NCBI RefSeq assembly: GCF_031877795.1
Contig: NC_133934.1
Span: 25,919,716 to 25,983,715 of the forward strand
DNA length: 64,000 bases
Origin: Strix aluco
Taxonomy: Eukaryota > Chordata > Aves > Strigiformes > Strigidae
Reading direction: 5' to 3'
Below, in pieces: positions 51,913 through 62,761 of this stretch. Position 1 is the first letter of the stretch, and each line of letters opens with the position of its first letter. Both the position numbers and the translations under genes were made by a program. Below the pieces are notes generated by a model. It was not told the DNA's origin. It saw nothing but the letters and a program-made list of their open reading frames with translations, and searched no databases.

Positions 51913-54369
51913 TCAGTTATTCACATACTGACTTATACTACTAGTAGAAGTAACATCACTCTGCTCCTCATTAGCTTCAAAGGATATTGGCAGGTTTATG
52001 CTAATAGCTGCCCTCAGGTTAGCCCAGAAAAGGGCACGCTTGCTCTTCTCCTTCGGCCACTCCAGGTAGGTTCGCTTTGCCATGAGAGCCTTCAGCTTGT
52101 GATACCTGGCAGGGATAATATACGGAGGGATCGGCTCCAGTAAAATGAGGATCAAGCTGTTGGAATTCTCACTGAATAATTTGTGATGGGCAAAGTACAG
52201 CTCATAGTGACACCACTCACTCCGCACGAAGTTGGGAGACAACACAAAGATCGACTTGTAGCTCTTCTCAATGCAGTTAATGATGTTCTCCACAATGCTC
52301 TTGCCGGGGACAAAGTTTCTCTCGTGCTGGCACAGTTGTACACAGCCCTCCCCCTTCTCCAGGTTCGGGATCAGCTCGTTCTTCACCCACAACGAATCCC
52401 GCTCGCTGTAGGAAATGAACGCATGGAACTGCAGAATGGTCTCCTGCTCTTCGGGGTGGTTGTGCCAAGCTCTCCGCTTCGTCTGCGTCCACTGCCACGT
52501 CATCCGTACGTACCACGGCACATCCAGGTAGATGCACAGAAAGGCCACGACAGCCACCAGCACCAGCGTCAGCAGCAGAGCTGTCACGAGCAAGAGCACC
52601 GTGTTGCAAGCCAGTTCAGTCAGGTGGAAGTCCTTCAGCTGCGTTCCTTGCAAGTCTTCCGGGTACTCACACACGTACGCCGCTGGCCAGCCAGACAGCT
52701 TCCCCCCAGACTGCCTCTCCAGACGGATAAAGTCTTGCAGTTCACAGGAACACTTGAACGGGTTGCGCCCGGCTTGTAGCTCCCTGACCCGCAGGCAGCT
52801 CTGGAAGAAGTCGGCAGATGGGGTGAGGATCGAATTCATCTCTACGTTCAGGAACTCCAGGGACGTAAAGCCACCGCACCCCGGCAGGTCAGACAGCCTG
52901 TTCGATGCCAGGTTCAGCTCTTCCAAGGACTTCAGCTCAGCCATCTCCTTGGGGACACTGGTGATCTGATTGTTTTGCAGGTAGAGCTTTTTGATGTTGA
53001 CTGGCAAGCACTCAAACACGGCATCCATCAGCTGATTTGAGGACAGGTCCAACTCTGTCAGAGACTCAGCCCATCGGCATTGCGCATCAGCGGCATCGTG
53101 ACGCAGCAAGTTGTTGCTCATGTCCAAGTATTTCAGTGATTTCATATGGCTGGTCATGAAGCTTACCTTGGGAAGGCTCTCAAATTTATTCCTCTGCAAA
53201 ATAAGTAATTTCAGATCTGTCAGAGTGCCACAGTTCTGGAACAGTTCATCCGTCAGGGCATTGTGAGAAAAATTTAAATACTGAAATGAGCTTGTTCTAT
53301 TGGGGCAAAGCATGTGTGGCATATATGCATCATATATTGTCAAACTGGCAATATTCATCTCTGAAAACTGTCTGTATAGAATCTCCTGGTTGAAATAATA
53401 AACCTTATTACGAACATGCTCCAAAGTTAGCGCTTTCATGGAGCCATCCAAAGAAATTAATTGTTCCAGAGAGCTTAATAAGGGTAGAAATTCATATTCA
53501 GTCAGCTCCCCCAGTGGTCCCCGAAAAGTCAAATTTCTCACAGTCAAATGCTCCACAGGTGAATACCAAATAAGCAGGAAAATTTGCAAAATGATAGCCC
53601 ATTGTAAGTCCACAGTGTCAAGCATTAGAGATGTTGTCTTGATTTTCTTCAGAAGCGCTAAAGAAGGAGAGGGGAAATATTTGTAGCTCAAGGTGTATCT
53701 TAAGTTAACTATTTTTAAGTTTTCTGAAGTGCTCATTCCATCATACAAGAGGGAAAAACTGAAGTTTTTGTTTGCTGCAAAAACAATGCGGAGGCTCCTT
53801 GTATTCAAGGCTGTCAGACTCTGAGGCTCATAAAGAGAAAACTCTTCTAAGGTTAGGATGACAGTGTGCAGCTGTAAATGTATTATATACCTGAAGTCCG
53901 ACCTTCGTATCGTCGTAGCACTTAATCCTAGGTACTCCAAACGAAACATGTTCCCAAATTCCTGACAGATGGGCAGGGCAGTAAAGTTATTGAAAGAAAG
54001 ATCTAAATGTCTAAGATATGCAAGAGTTTGACAGTAAACTTTCAAAATGTTATTATGAGATAAATCTAAGTATTCTAAATCTTCATTAAAAATGAAGACA
54101 CTAAAGTCAAGCTCTGTAATTAGATTATGAGAAAGATTTAATACTTGAAGGTCAGGAAGAGAAATAAATTCTGAAATACTAAGTCCAGAGATCCTATTAT
54201 GTGATAAATCTAATACCTGAGTATGGACTGGAATGTTTTTTGGAACATTAGTTAGCAAACGGTTTGAATAATTTGCAACAAATTCATTTTCCACAGTTGG
54301 CTGGATATTATTCCATAGCATGAATGTAAAGACACAAGCAAAGACATAGATATTTGTAAGGGGTCTCAT
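51913..54369 (-). CDS. TLR1LA: TLR1LA-like Toll-like receptor (TLR1/6/10 family), complete
   Basis: Cell-surface innate receptor, expected to pair with TLR2 to sense bacterial lipopeptides and signal through MyD88. One coding exon, 818 aa. Seen: hydrophobic signal region about residues 7-20; leucine-rich repeats of LxLSxN type at about 50-130, irregular repeats in the middle, regular ones again at 412-515; LRR-CT with NPFKCSCEL at about 536-588; transmembrane segment about 589-612; TIR domain about 646-792. TIR box 1 is FHAFISYS (648-655), the BB loop RNFVPG (684-689) keeps its proline (P688), and box 3 has FW at 781-782. After the TIR comes a 24-residue Ser/Glu-rich tail. The TIR sequence is of the TLR1/6/10 type rather than TLR2. 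I prefer TLR1LA over TLR1LB on full length and order next to KLF3. The coding frame is intact. Confidence 0.95.
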   Translation of the reverse strand: MRPLTNIYVFACVFTFMLWNNIQPTVENEFVANYSNRLLTNVPKNIPVHTQVLDLSHNRISGLSISEFISLPDLQVLNLSHNLITELDFSVFIFNEDLEYLDLSHNNILKVYCQTLAYLRHLDLSFNNFTALPICQEFGNMFRLEYLGLSATTIRRSDFRYIIHLQLHTVILTLEEFSLYEPQSLTALNTRSLRIVFAANKNFSFSLLYDGMSTSENLKIVNLRYTLSYKYFPSPSLALLKKIKTTSLMLDTVDLQWAIILQIFLLIWYSPVEHLTVRNLTFRGPLGELTEYEFLPLLSSLEQLISLDGSMKALTLEHVRNKVYYFNQEILYRQFSEMNIASLTIYDAYMPHMLCPNRTSSFQYLNFSHNALTDELFQNCGTLTDLKLLILQRNKFESLPKVSFMTSHMKSLKYLDMSNNLLRHDAADAQCRWAESLTELDLSSNQLMDAVFECLPVNIKKLYLQNNQITSVPKEMAELKSLEELNLASNRLSDLPGCGGFTSLEFLNVEMNSILTPSADFFQSCLRVRELQAGRNPFKCSCELQDFIRLERQSGGKLSGWPAAYVCEYPEDLQGTQLKDFHLTELACNTVLLLVTALLLTLVLVAVVAFLCIYLDVPWYVRMTWQWTQTKRRAWHNHPEEQETILQFHAFISYSERDSLWVKNELIPNLEKGEGCVQLCQHERNFVPGKSIVENIINCIEKSYKSIFVLSPNFVRSEWCHYELYFAHHKLFSENSNSLILILLEPIPPYIIPARYHKLKALMAKRTYLEWPKEKSKRALFWANLRAAISINLPISFEANEEQSDVTSTSSISQYVNN

Positions 54370-54459
54370 TATACTTTCCAGGTTTATCTTGATTTTTTAC
54401 AGAAACACAGAAGCATATCCTTGTTTTCTCTTCAATATGTCTCAGTGATGAGTCCAGCC
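54370..54459 (-). other. TLR1LA: TLR1LA 5' UTR portion of the coding exon (putative)
   Basis: On the minus strand a pyrimidine-rich stretch followed by CTTTTCATAG ends at 54,460, giving a plausible 3' splice site about 90 bases before the ATG. Avian and mammalian TLR1-family genes usually have a non-coding upstream exon spliced to the single coding exon. The upstream exon itself was not identified. Confidence 0.45.
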
Positions 54460-57400
54460 CTATGAAAAGAAAACACATGGGATTTGCTGAAATTGTTGAT
54501 CTGTTGAATTTGCTTTTTATCGCTAAAATAAAATTCAATACAAAATGTACATAATACAAATTTTATTTTCACATACTCTTGTTCTAAGTTCGTATCAATC
54601 TTCCTCACCCCCATTCTTTAATTCCTATTATTGATTTTCTCAAGTAGAAATTAATTCCTTTATAACGGGGGGAATACAATTGGTGGTATGTTAAACAAAC
54701 ACAGAGATGTTAAGAAATACAAATTTCTCAACAATCTTGAAAAAAACAAAACCGTTACAAACAGACATCAATGCATTTAGGAGTGAAGGAGAACACAACA
54801 AGCCTCCCGTCTGCTTTTTCTGTACACTCCATGTCCACACACATTTGGGGACAGAACTCCAAAAACCTCATGGACCCTCACAGGATCCAGTGCAAAAGCA
54901 ACCTCTTCACGCAGAAGAGCCAAAGGCTATCCCTCTTCACACCCCAAAGATCCCAGACATGGCCATGCCAATCAGCCAATCAGAGAAGCTGACCAGCTTT
55001 GTCTTTGCTATAGCACAAGGACATAGAGGTCCATTTTTCCACTAAGCCAGGAATCTTGAGGAGGAATTATATGATCTCATGAAATTTGCAATGCCAGTCT
55101 GGCCAAAACCATACTAACAGGAAAACAGCAGCATAATCAGACACTATGTATGAAGTAGTGGTACCCAAAATCTGGAAGAATGACACAAAATCTGAATCTT
55201 GACACTTCCAAAGACCCCACGATTTCCTAGGTGTACCAGAAAATTTTCTACATTTTCCAAATTACCCCAGAGTTGCAACTTGACAAAGAACCTCTCTAGA
55301 AACAGTGAGGGACAATAAATCTAGTTCTAAGGATCAAAAAACCCATGGAGGGAAAGATTTTCTGGATATGGAAAACGGTCCAGCAGAATTAATATCTGGT
55401 CATGTCTATCAATAGTCTACAAAGATCTGGAGAGGTATCAGTCCTATCATGAAAAACCATGACCTGGGCATTACTCTCTTGTCATCAAGCATTTAACATA
55501 ACAGACAGACAACCTGAAGTATGAGCAACTCATAAACTGTTTGAGGAGAAAAACATCCCCAATTTTTTTTTCCTGTGCTGATTTTGTCTGTAAAAACCAA
55601 AAGTTTTAAAATTCTGCCCCTGTGTAATCTTTTGTTAAATAAAACCCAAAAGCCTATTTTTTCAGTTCTACGTTATAATGTGTGTTAGTCCCTAATAAGT
55701 TGATTAACTGATATCAAAACTCATCCCTTCCCCTCCAAGTCTCCTACCAAGCTTAATCAAGTTTTCTTTTAATTAAGTAAAGCAAAAATACATGTAAATA
55801 ACATCACCAAAAGCAATAAAAGAATAAATCAGTAAAGTATAAATTTCTACCTCAATAGAACCCAACTGAGAGGTCAAATCCTGTGCTAGGGTATCCGAGC
55901 ACAGAATAGAAATGAAGCTGGGATGATTGGTCAAAGTACAGTATCACTCACAAGAACTAAGTAAAGGAAATCTGACCCTGTTTCCTTCAAAGAGCAGCTG
56001 ACCCTGTTCTTCAGAGTCCAGGCCGGTAAAGAACCTCTTGAATCAAATAAACTTTGATCTGCAACCAGCTGGGGGAACTTCCCCCTGGGCAAAAGGGATG
56101 TCAGGAACAAAGCAAGAAGTGTTCTGAAGGGTGAAAAAAACAGAAAGATATTCTCTCTCTGTGCTCCATTGCCAGATGAGTTTTAATTTACTGTGCATGC
56201 TCTGCGACAAGGGACAATCCACACTGTATAGCACTGAAGAGTGCCACAGTCAAAGAATAAAGCAGATAGGTCTTGCAAAGCAATATTAAGGATCAACAGT
56301 TACCCCCCCCCCAACACTATTTTATGATGGTATTAAATTAGAGTTAGCTGAGAATGAAAATTGCCACACCAAACATTTTTTTCTCTTTCTTCTTTGTTGA
56401 AATTCAACATACAGGTGAGCGTATTCACTGGAATTTCAAAATGCAAGAGTATCTTCCAACAGTGAAGAAAGAGCAACACCTGAGATTTAATGGAGTCCAA
56501 AATACATATAACAAAAAGAAAAAATATAAATAATGAAGCCAATATAACCCACCTCTTGTGTGTGGAATTCATCTCTGAGTGAAGAACCAGCAAAAGTCCT
56601 CTGCATACTCGGTTAATATCCTCAAAACAGAATTTCAGAATTTGTAATCTTCAAGCTGGGTAATCTCACATGAGATGGTAATTTCTTAATAATTACTACC
56701 TCAGGAAGTAGAAAGAACAGGGTTTTCTTATACAGACCATATAATTCTAAGAATTAATGAAATTTCTGTACAACGCAGGTATTAAGAGCATAATGAAAGG
56801 AAACTTTTAACTGTCCAGACTCGAAATACATTTACTTCTGTAATCTTTACGTAACTGTATGGTTTAGGAGGAAATAAACCTATCTGCGTTACAGAATATT
56901 CACCAAGGCAAGATTGTTTAAATAATTCTGCATTTCTAATTTCATGACTGCTTCTGATGGTTACACAGACGTTCTAGAAATTTGTCAACTGCATCTCCTC
57001 TTTTGCACACACAGAAAAGAGGAAGCAGAACCCTCACCGACAACTTCTCTCCATATTAAAATCTCTTGCAGAGCTCTACCCTGCTCAGTTATTTTCCTCA
57101 GCAGACTAATTAATATAGCACACTGACAGATGGCAAAAGCTTAGGTCTCAAAAGCTAGTAGCAGGGGCAAACTGGCACAGTTCAAAACCTTTACAGGTCA
57201 GTCATCTTTACACTAGAGATGCCCCAGATGGTTATCAGGGATACCCCACATTGTAGCTTCCTTCAAAAAATTTTGAAAAATGAACTATAGAGAATATTCC
57301 CTATGATATGAAAGCTGTAAAGAAGCCATGAAAAATGCAGCAACATAGGGCAATCTGGGGATGGAGGAATCCAATAAAGCAGCCATTCAATTAACATTCT

Positions 57401-60400
57401 GAACAGGGGCATGAGCCTAGGGAGCAAATCAACAGAGCAGAGAGCAAGTGCATTGCAAAAGCAGATGTAAATAACCAAAACCAGCAACTCACTCCCATAA
57501 GCCTCCAAACTAATACAACATGCTTCAGTAAGATTAATTAGCAAGGAAGAAAGAAGCAGAGATGAATAAATGAATGAAGATTTATTTAATCTTAACAAAT
57601 TTTAAGATTAAATTAATGAAGTAGGTAAGGAATTCTTCAGGTATGAGCAAAGTAGGGGGAGAGGGGGCACCTGGGCCCATTCTGGACTCAGTCTAGACCT
57701 TACTTCACCCCATAAAACAACATCTTGGAAGAGAGTTGAAGGCAAGAAGGGATTCAGCTAAAGAAGCTGAGAAGTATGAAAATTTATTCAAGATAGCAGT
57801 GCCGGTTATATTTCAAACTTGCATTAGATTCCTTTGAACCTTTTCTTTTGCAGTTACCTTTTCAATTTTGTAAAGAAGAATTTAGCCTTTTGCTTTGCTG
57901 AAGGAAAATTTCTGTTTTTCATTTTGAGATTAATGAGTAAGATAGTCTGAACTGAAACTGAACTGAAACCATTCTGCTTTCCTCGGTGCAGTGAACACGA
58001 GTGTGGGAAAATAACGGAAGAGTGGTGAGGAGGATTGCAAACACACTCAAGCGACTTGCAGCTAGGGTGTAGAAAAATACATATATCATTCTAATTGTTC
58101 TCCATCCTTGTGTGTTTGGCACAAGTGAACGTCTGTGTTCAGATAACATAGGCCTTTGACAGACTTAGAGGGACTCCACTGAACATGCTTGAGATTCCTG
58201 CCCTGCTGTGAGAAAAATCAAAGCACAGTGGTAAACTATGCCTCTGCGAATCCCTGAACAAACAGGTGCAAACAGCTGGTTCAGAGATCCTCTAGCAAGG
58301 ACCGAGCTCCGCGGTGCCTGCATTCCCGCTTGTGTCCCTCTGCCTGGGTGCTGCTTCAGGGATCCCCCCATCCATGAGGTAATGAAAATAAATTCAGTGT
58401 TTGCATTTCACCCGTGGTTTTGTGATTGTTCCTGTGTCCTGCCTGTGTCAGCTCACACACTACATGACAGAAAACTGAGACATCTGAGACCCAAGACAAG
58501 ACCAGGGATCATGAATGTTGCTCAATAAGCAGCAGGAGTCTTCTTGTCAGCTGATACTGTCTTATCTTCAAGTTAAAGGAGAAGTTCCCATTGCTGGGCA
58601 TTAATCCATGAAAATTAATAGACTAAGGCACTTGTTGACAGAACAATAATATCACAATTACGCAAACCACTGGCAGATTTACTTCCGATATAATCCATGA
58701 AAAAACTTCGCTGCATGGACAAAATCAAATATACCATCAGCTTTCAGCAGAGCTGATTCCAGTGCACATACAGCTGTAAAAAACAACACTATGTACACAT
58801 TTAGTTGTAGTATGTCTAATTCCCTTACTACCATTATGTATGAGACTTTAAAATACATTCAAATAACCAGTTTGCGATAAAGGAAAAATTGAAACTAGTT
58901 AAAAAAACCCTGATACTCTTGAACACCTCTGTTAAATCATTAGGAACATTGCATAATGTTATTTTTACTACCAATTCAGCAAAGCTTTGTCTGGAGCTGG
59001 TTTCAGTTTACTGATTAAGTCATTTTGCATGATAGGCAAAAACTAAAAAGCAGTGTATTTCTCTTCATGCATTCTGAAATGTACCAGCTAAATACCATCC
59101 TTTCCATAGTCAGCATACGTACACTCATGTACCTTGTTCTATTTCTTTATACTGCTGGGTTTTCTTGCAGCTGATTCTATCAATGAGCACGTATCTTCAC
59201 AAACAGCTTTTCAAGGTACATTTCACACGTCTGCCTGTATTTTGTGGTTACTTACCCAGAGACAAACTGCAGCTGCACTTGGCTGGGTATCAGAAGCTAT
59301 TCAGGACCAGCACCATGCTCAAAGGTGTGAAGAATGTCTCCAACTAGAACTGCAGAAGGGAACTTACATGTGTAAAGCACCAAGTTAAAACATAGCCAGG
59401 GCAGATGGACTCACCCAAGCACTCATGAAAAGTTAATACAATTATTAAAGGTTGCAAAGCCAGTGTTTGGTTATATCAAGGACCTTATCTTCTACTGCAA
59501 CTCTCATTGTCACAACTTAACCCTGTGCATCAAGTAGGTGAAACAAGGGGTAAATGTCACCACGACTCAAAATGAGCAGCGATCGTACTGCATTTATGCC
59601 CAAGCCTATTTTGCTTGGCCGTAAATAGACACAAGGATCAAAGCTGTGGAAATCAAACTGGTAACACTGAGCCACCTTCTAGAATACAGAACTTTCTCAT
59701 TTATTGGTTTATCAATACTACTTCCTCTTGACCAAATAGTGACTACAAATGAGCATTATAGTCAATCTTGGTAAATGTTTCCGGGAAAAAAAACAGCCAG
59801 ACTGAAGCTCTGAGTAAAAGCACAGGTTTCACTGAGGTTTTGAACCTTCCTCTCAGCAGGATGCCTCACCTCCCACAGAGTCCCATTCTTTTCCCTCAAA
59901 TGCCTTTCCCAGCTCTAACCCTCTGCAGTTGAACCTCAGTGATGATGCTCTGTAACATTTCTAATGCTAAAAAAGAGCCGAGTTCTCAGCAGGGCAACCC
60001 ACGTTGCGTCAGGACTCCTAGTCTGTCACAGTTCAGTTTCCTTTATACTACACACTTAAATATACATGAAAACATTTATACTCTCACTTAATTCTGCACA
60101 TTTTCTAGGTTTTGGAGGGTGTTTTACCCCAATATTACCAGTTTTGTATGTTGATATTATTATGTAACTAAAACTAGCATTCCTGATAGTCACCAAGATG
60201 ACTAGTCAAATGCCAGGAATCTGCTGAGATACGGTATCTGACATCACAATGCATTTATTTCCTTTTCCTGATAACTGGAGTGCATTAGCAGTTACAGATT
60301 TCAGTGCAGAACCAGCTGCAGGCTCACATCACCAGAGTGCACAGAAAAGGGTAGCGACTTTCCAAAATGTGCAGATAAAGTGACTGACATGGGCTGTGAG

Positions 60401-62761
60401 ACTCCACATGGCCCCATGTTTGGGAAAAATTTCTTTGTGGACTAAAACTGGTTTTATAGAAAGTGTTCAGAGTATGGCAGAGACTAAAATAATTGTTTGA
60501 AATATTCTGATATGTATCACTTGAGAAACTCATTGTCTCCTGTGGAATCAGAGAAACTCGATGGAGTAATTCATTGCATGTGTAGCTGTTTTGTCCATTA
60601 CCTGGCACATATCATGGACAAAAATCTAATAGTATGTGGGCTTCTGGTTCCAAAGTACAAGTTTTAATTGCTCCCCATGCTCATTACAAGCCTCCCTTTC
60701 CAACATCATTCACTCAAGGATTTTGGACACATACCAGAAACCTGTAATTATATATTTCTGCTCATGATCACATCAGCTACATTGCCAGAGGTCACATAGT
60801 TCCCAAGTTCCTTCCGAAGTGGCAAGCAAACCCCTGCTAAAATCTTCCACTCCTGAAAAAAATAATTAATTTCTGGCAACAGCTATGTGCTCCCACCTGA
60901 GTAACAGGAAGGATTCCTGGTGCACTCTCTAAATTTCAGAGGGTTTCTCTGTCCTCCGGCCAGCAGAAGAAGCCATACGAGTTCTTAAAGCTTCACACAC
61001 AAGGGATGTTAACTGTATTACAGAAGTTTCACAGGCTACTGACCTAAAACTCTGAGGCTTTCGAGGAAAATTTTCAAGTGAGGCACCACATAACAATCCA
61101 GCTGTCCTGGTTGTGTGAAAGGGATAGGGATAGGCAAACCAAGCTAAGTCTGTTCATCTTCAGTTTTCTAAGGGTTAAATGGGACATACACTGAAGCATT
61201 AGTTGGGAGGAGGAAGCACAGAAAACATTTGTCTCTGCAGTCCTGAATGAAATGCCTGCAATTTGGTAAGTGGAACGAGAGAGCTAAAGACGTTAAATAT
61301 GATCTTTACCCTACAAATCATAAACAGTCACTCACAGTTCAAGACTTCAAGTCAAGAGACCTCAGGAAAAAAAAATCAAAGTTAAAATATTTTGTTAATA
61401 ATAATGGAAGACAAGAATGAGGTAAAATGCAGACATTCTATACTAAATGAGGATTTCATCTTAACATCGCTTCTTCTCTTATCTTCAAGTTGAAACATAT
61501 TTCTGAAAGGAAAACTTCCTGCTTGGTGGTCATCTAAGTCCGGTATTGCAGATGGCAAACACCTCCCCTTCTGGGGGCAAAGAGGAAGTTTGCTGTGATC
61601 ATCTTTAGCGGTTATGAATGTTTGTCAGAGCCCAGCCATATTTTCTTGAACCCAAAACAGCACAAGTATGGCTAAAGGGGCCTGATGTATTTCTATAAAA
61701 GAAAGCAAATACTGTAAATGTAGCTTGTCTTTCTGACTCTGTGAATAGAAGGTCTGACCTGCTGTCCCAAGATCTAGCAAGTATTTTCAGCCCCTGACTG
61801 GTTATTGCCTTTCTGATTAGAACTCCTAGCTGTGCTGCAAAAGATACTGTTTCAGCTGAAAAGAACAGATTCTTTTAATAGTAAGTATAAAGTAAGATAT
61901 ATGGGTGAGAAGAAAAAAAGGCGAGAGCTAAAAAAAACCAAAACATGATGTAGAGAAGTCAAGAGTTTATCAAGATATAGCCAATGATGGTGAGGGCAGT
62001 TCTGTTACTGCAGGTACTCTCTCAGTCCCTTTGGTCAGGGTATCTCTCAGGATCACAATGGTACCAGGACTCTACCAGAGGATGAAAACTGGAGATGTGA
62101 TTGTCAATTCACTGCTTCTCCCTTGCAGCAGTGCAAACTAAGAGCCCCAAAAGATGAAGTAGCTTATCTTTCTTTTTTTTTTTTTTTTAAGAAAAACCCC
62201 CTCACTCAGACCTCTTTTGCGGTGTGGCAATTTCTGTCCACCTGTGCTGGATGTTCAGAGCCCTGTATCTGGGTCCTATCCTTTTAAGCTTCACTGAATC
62301 TGAGAAAACACTACCCAGGAACCATATCAATCTCTGGACTTCTAGACATCTTCTCAGGGTGTGTAATATTCCTTCTTGCAAACTAATTTTGGCAAAAGAG
62401 GTCCTGTGACCAAGCTGCCTAAGCTTTCTGATTAATGCAGCTCTGCAAACTCTCCAGCAACACAAGCACTCTTTCAGATGACTATATCAACTGCTCCAGA
62501 TTTTATTCTGCTGAGAAAAATTCACTACAGTATTTCAAGCTGTATTTCAAAATCCACATCCAAACTCATTTGTGATTCGCTATCTCTGTATCAGTCTCAA
62601 GAGACTTCCACTAAGGTGAGTTGAATTTTTCCTACAGTTAGGAGGCAGCATAGACAAATATGTAGAAACAAGGTTCTGTAACAAAAAGTTAAATACATTC
62701 ACAACCAATGGAAATCATAAAGGATTTATTGCTTCACCAAGAAAAAACAGAAGAAATTCCA
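54460..62761. other. Intergenic DNA between the two TLR genes
   Basis: About 8.3 kb. It must contain the TLR1LA promoter and non-coding first exon and the TLR1LB 3' flank, but I cannot place the promoter. A minus-strand frame of 111 codons at 57,263-57,598 is hydrophobic and unlike any family I know. A T16 run lies at 62,173-62,188. No CR1 element or clear LTR recognised. Confidence 0.55.
62725..62730 (-). terminator. Candidate polyadenylation signal for TLR1LB
   Basis: TTTATT on the + strand, i.e. AATAAA on the gene strand, only about 32 bases after the TAA. If used, the 3' UTR is very short. A further copy lies around 62,500. Confidence 0.35.

Noticed and set aside
52183-52779. 198-codon + strand frame, and its twin at 63,005-63,601
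   Set aside because: Antisense shadow of the TLR coding sequence; it recurs only because the two genes are nearly identical.
57263-57598. Hydrophobic 111-codon minus-strand frame between the TLR genes
   Set aside because: No recognisable family or splice-bounded structure; AT-rich DNA often yields Leu/Ile/Phe-rich frames.
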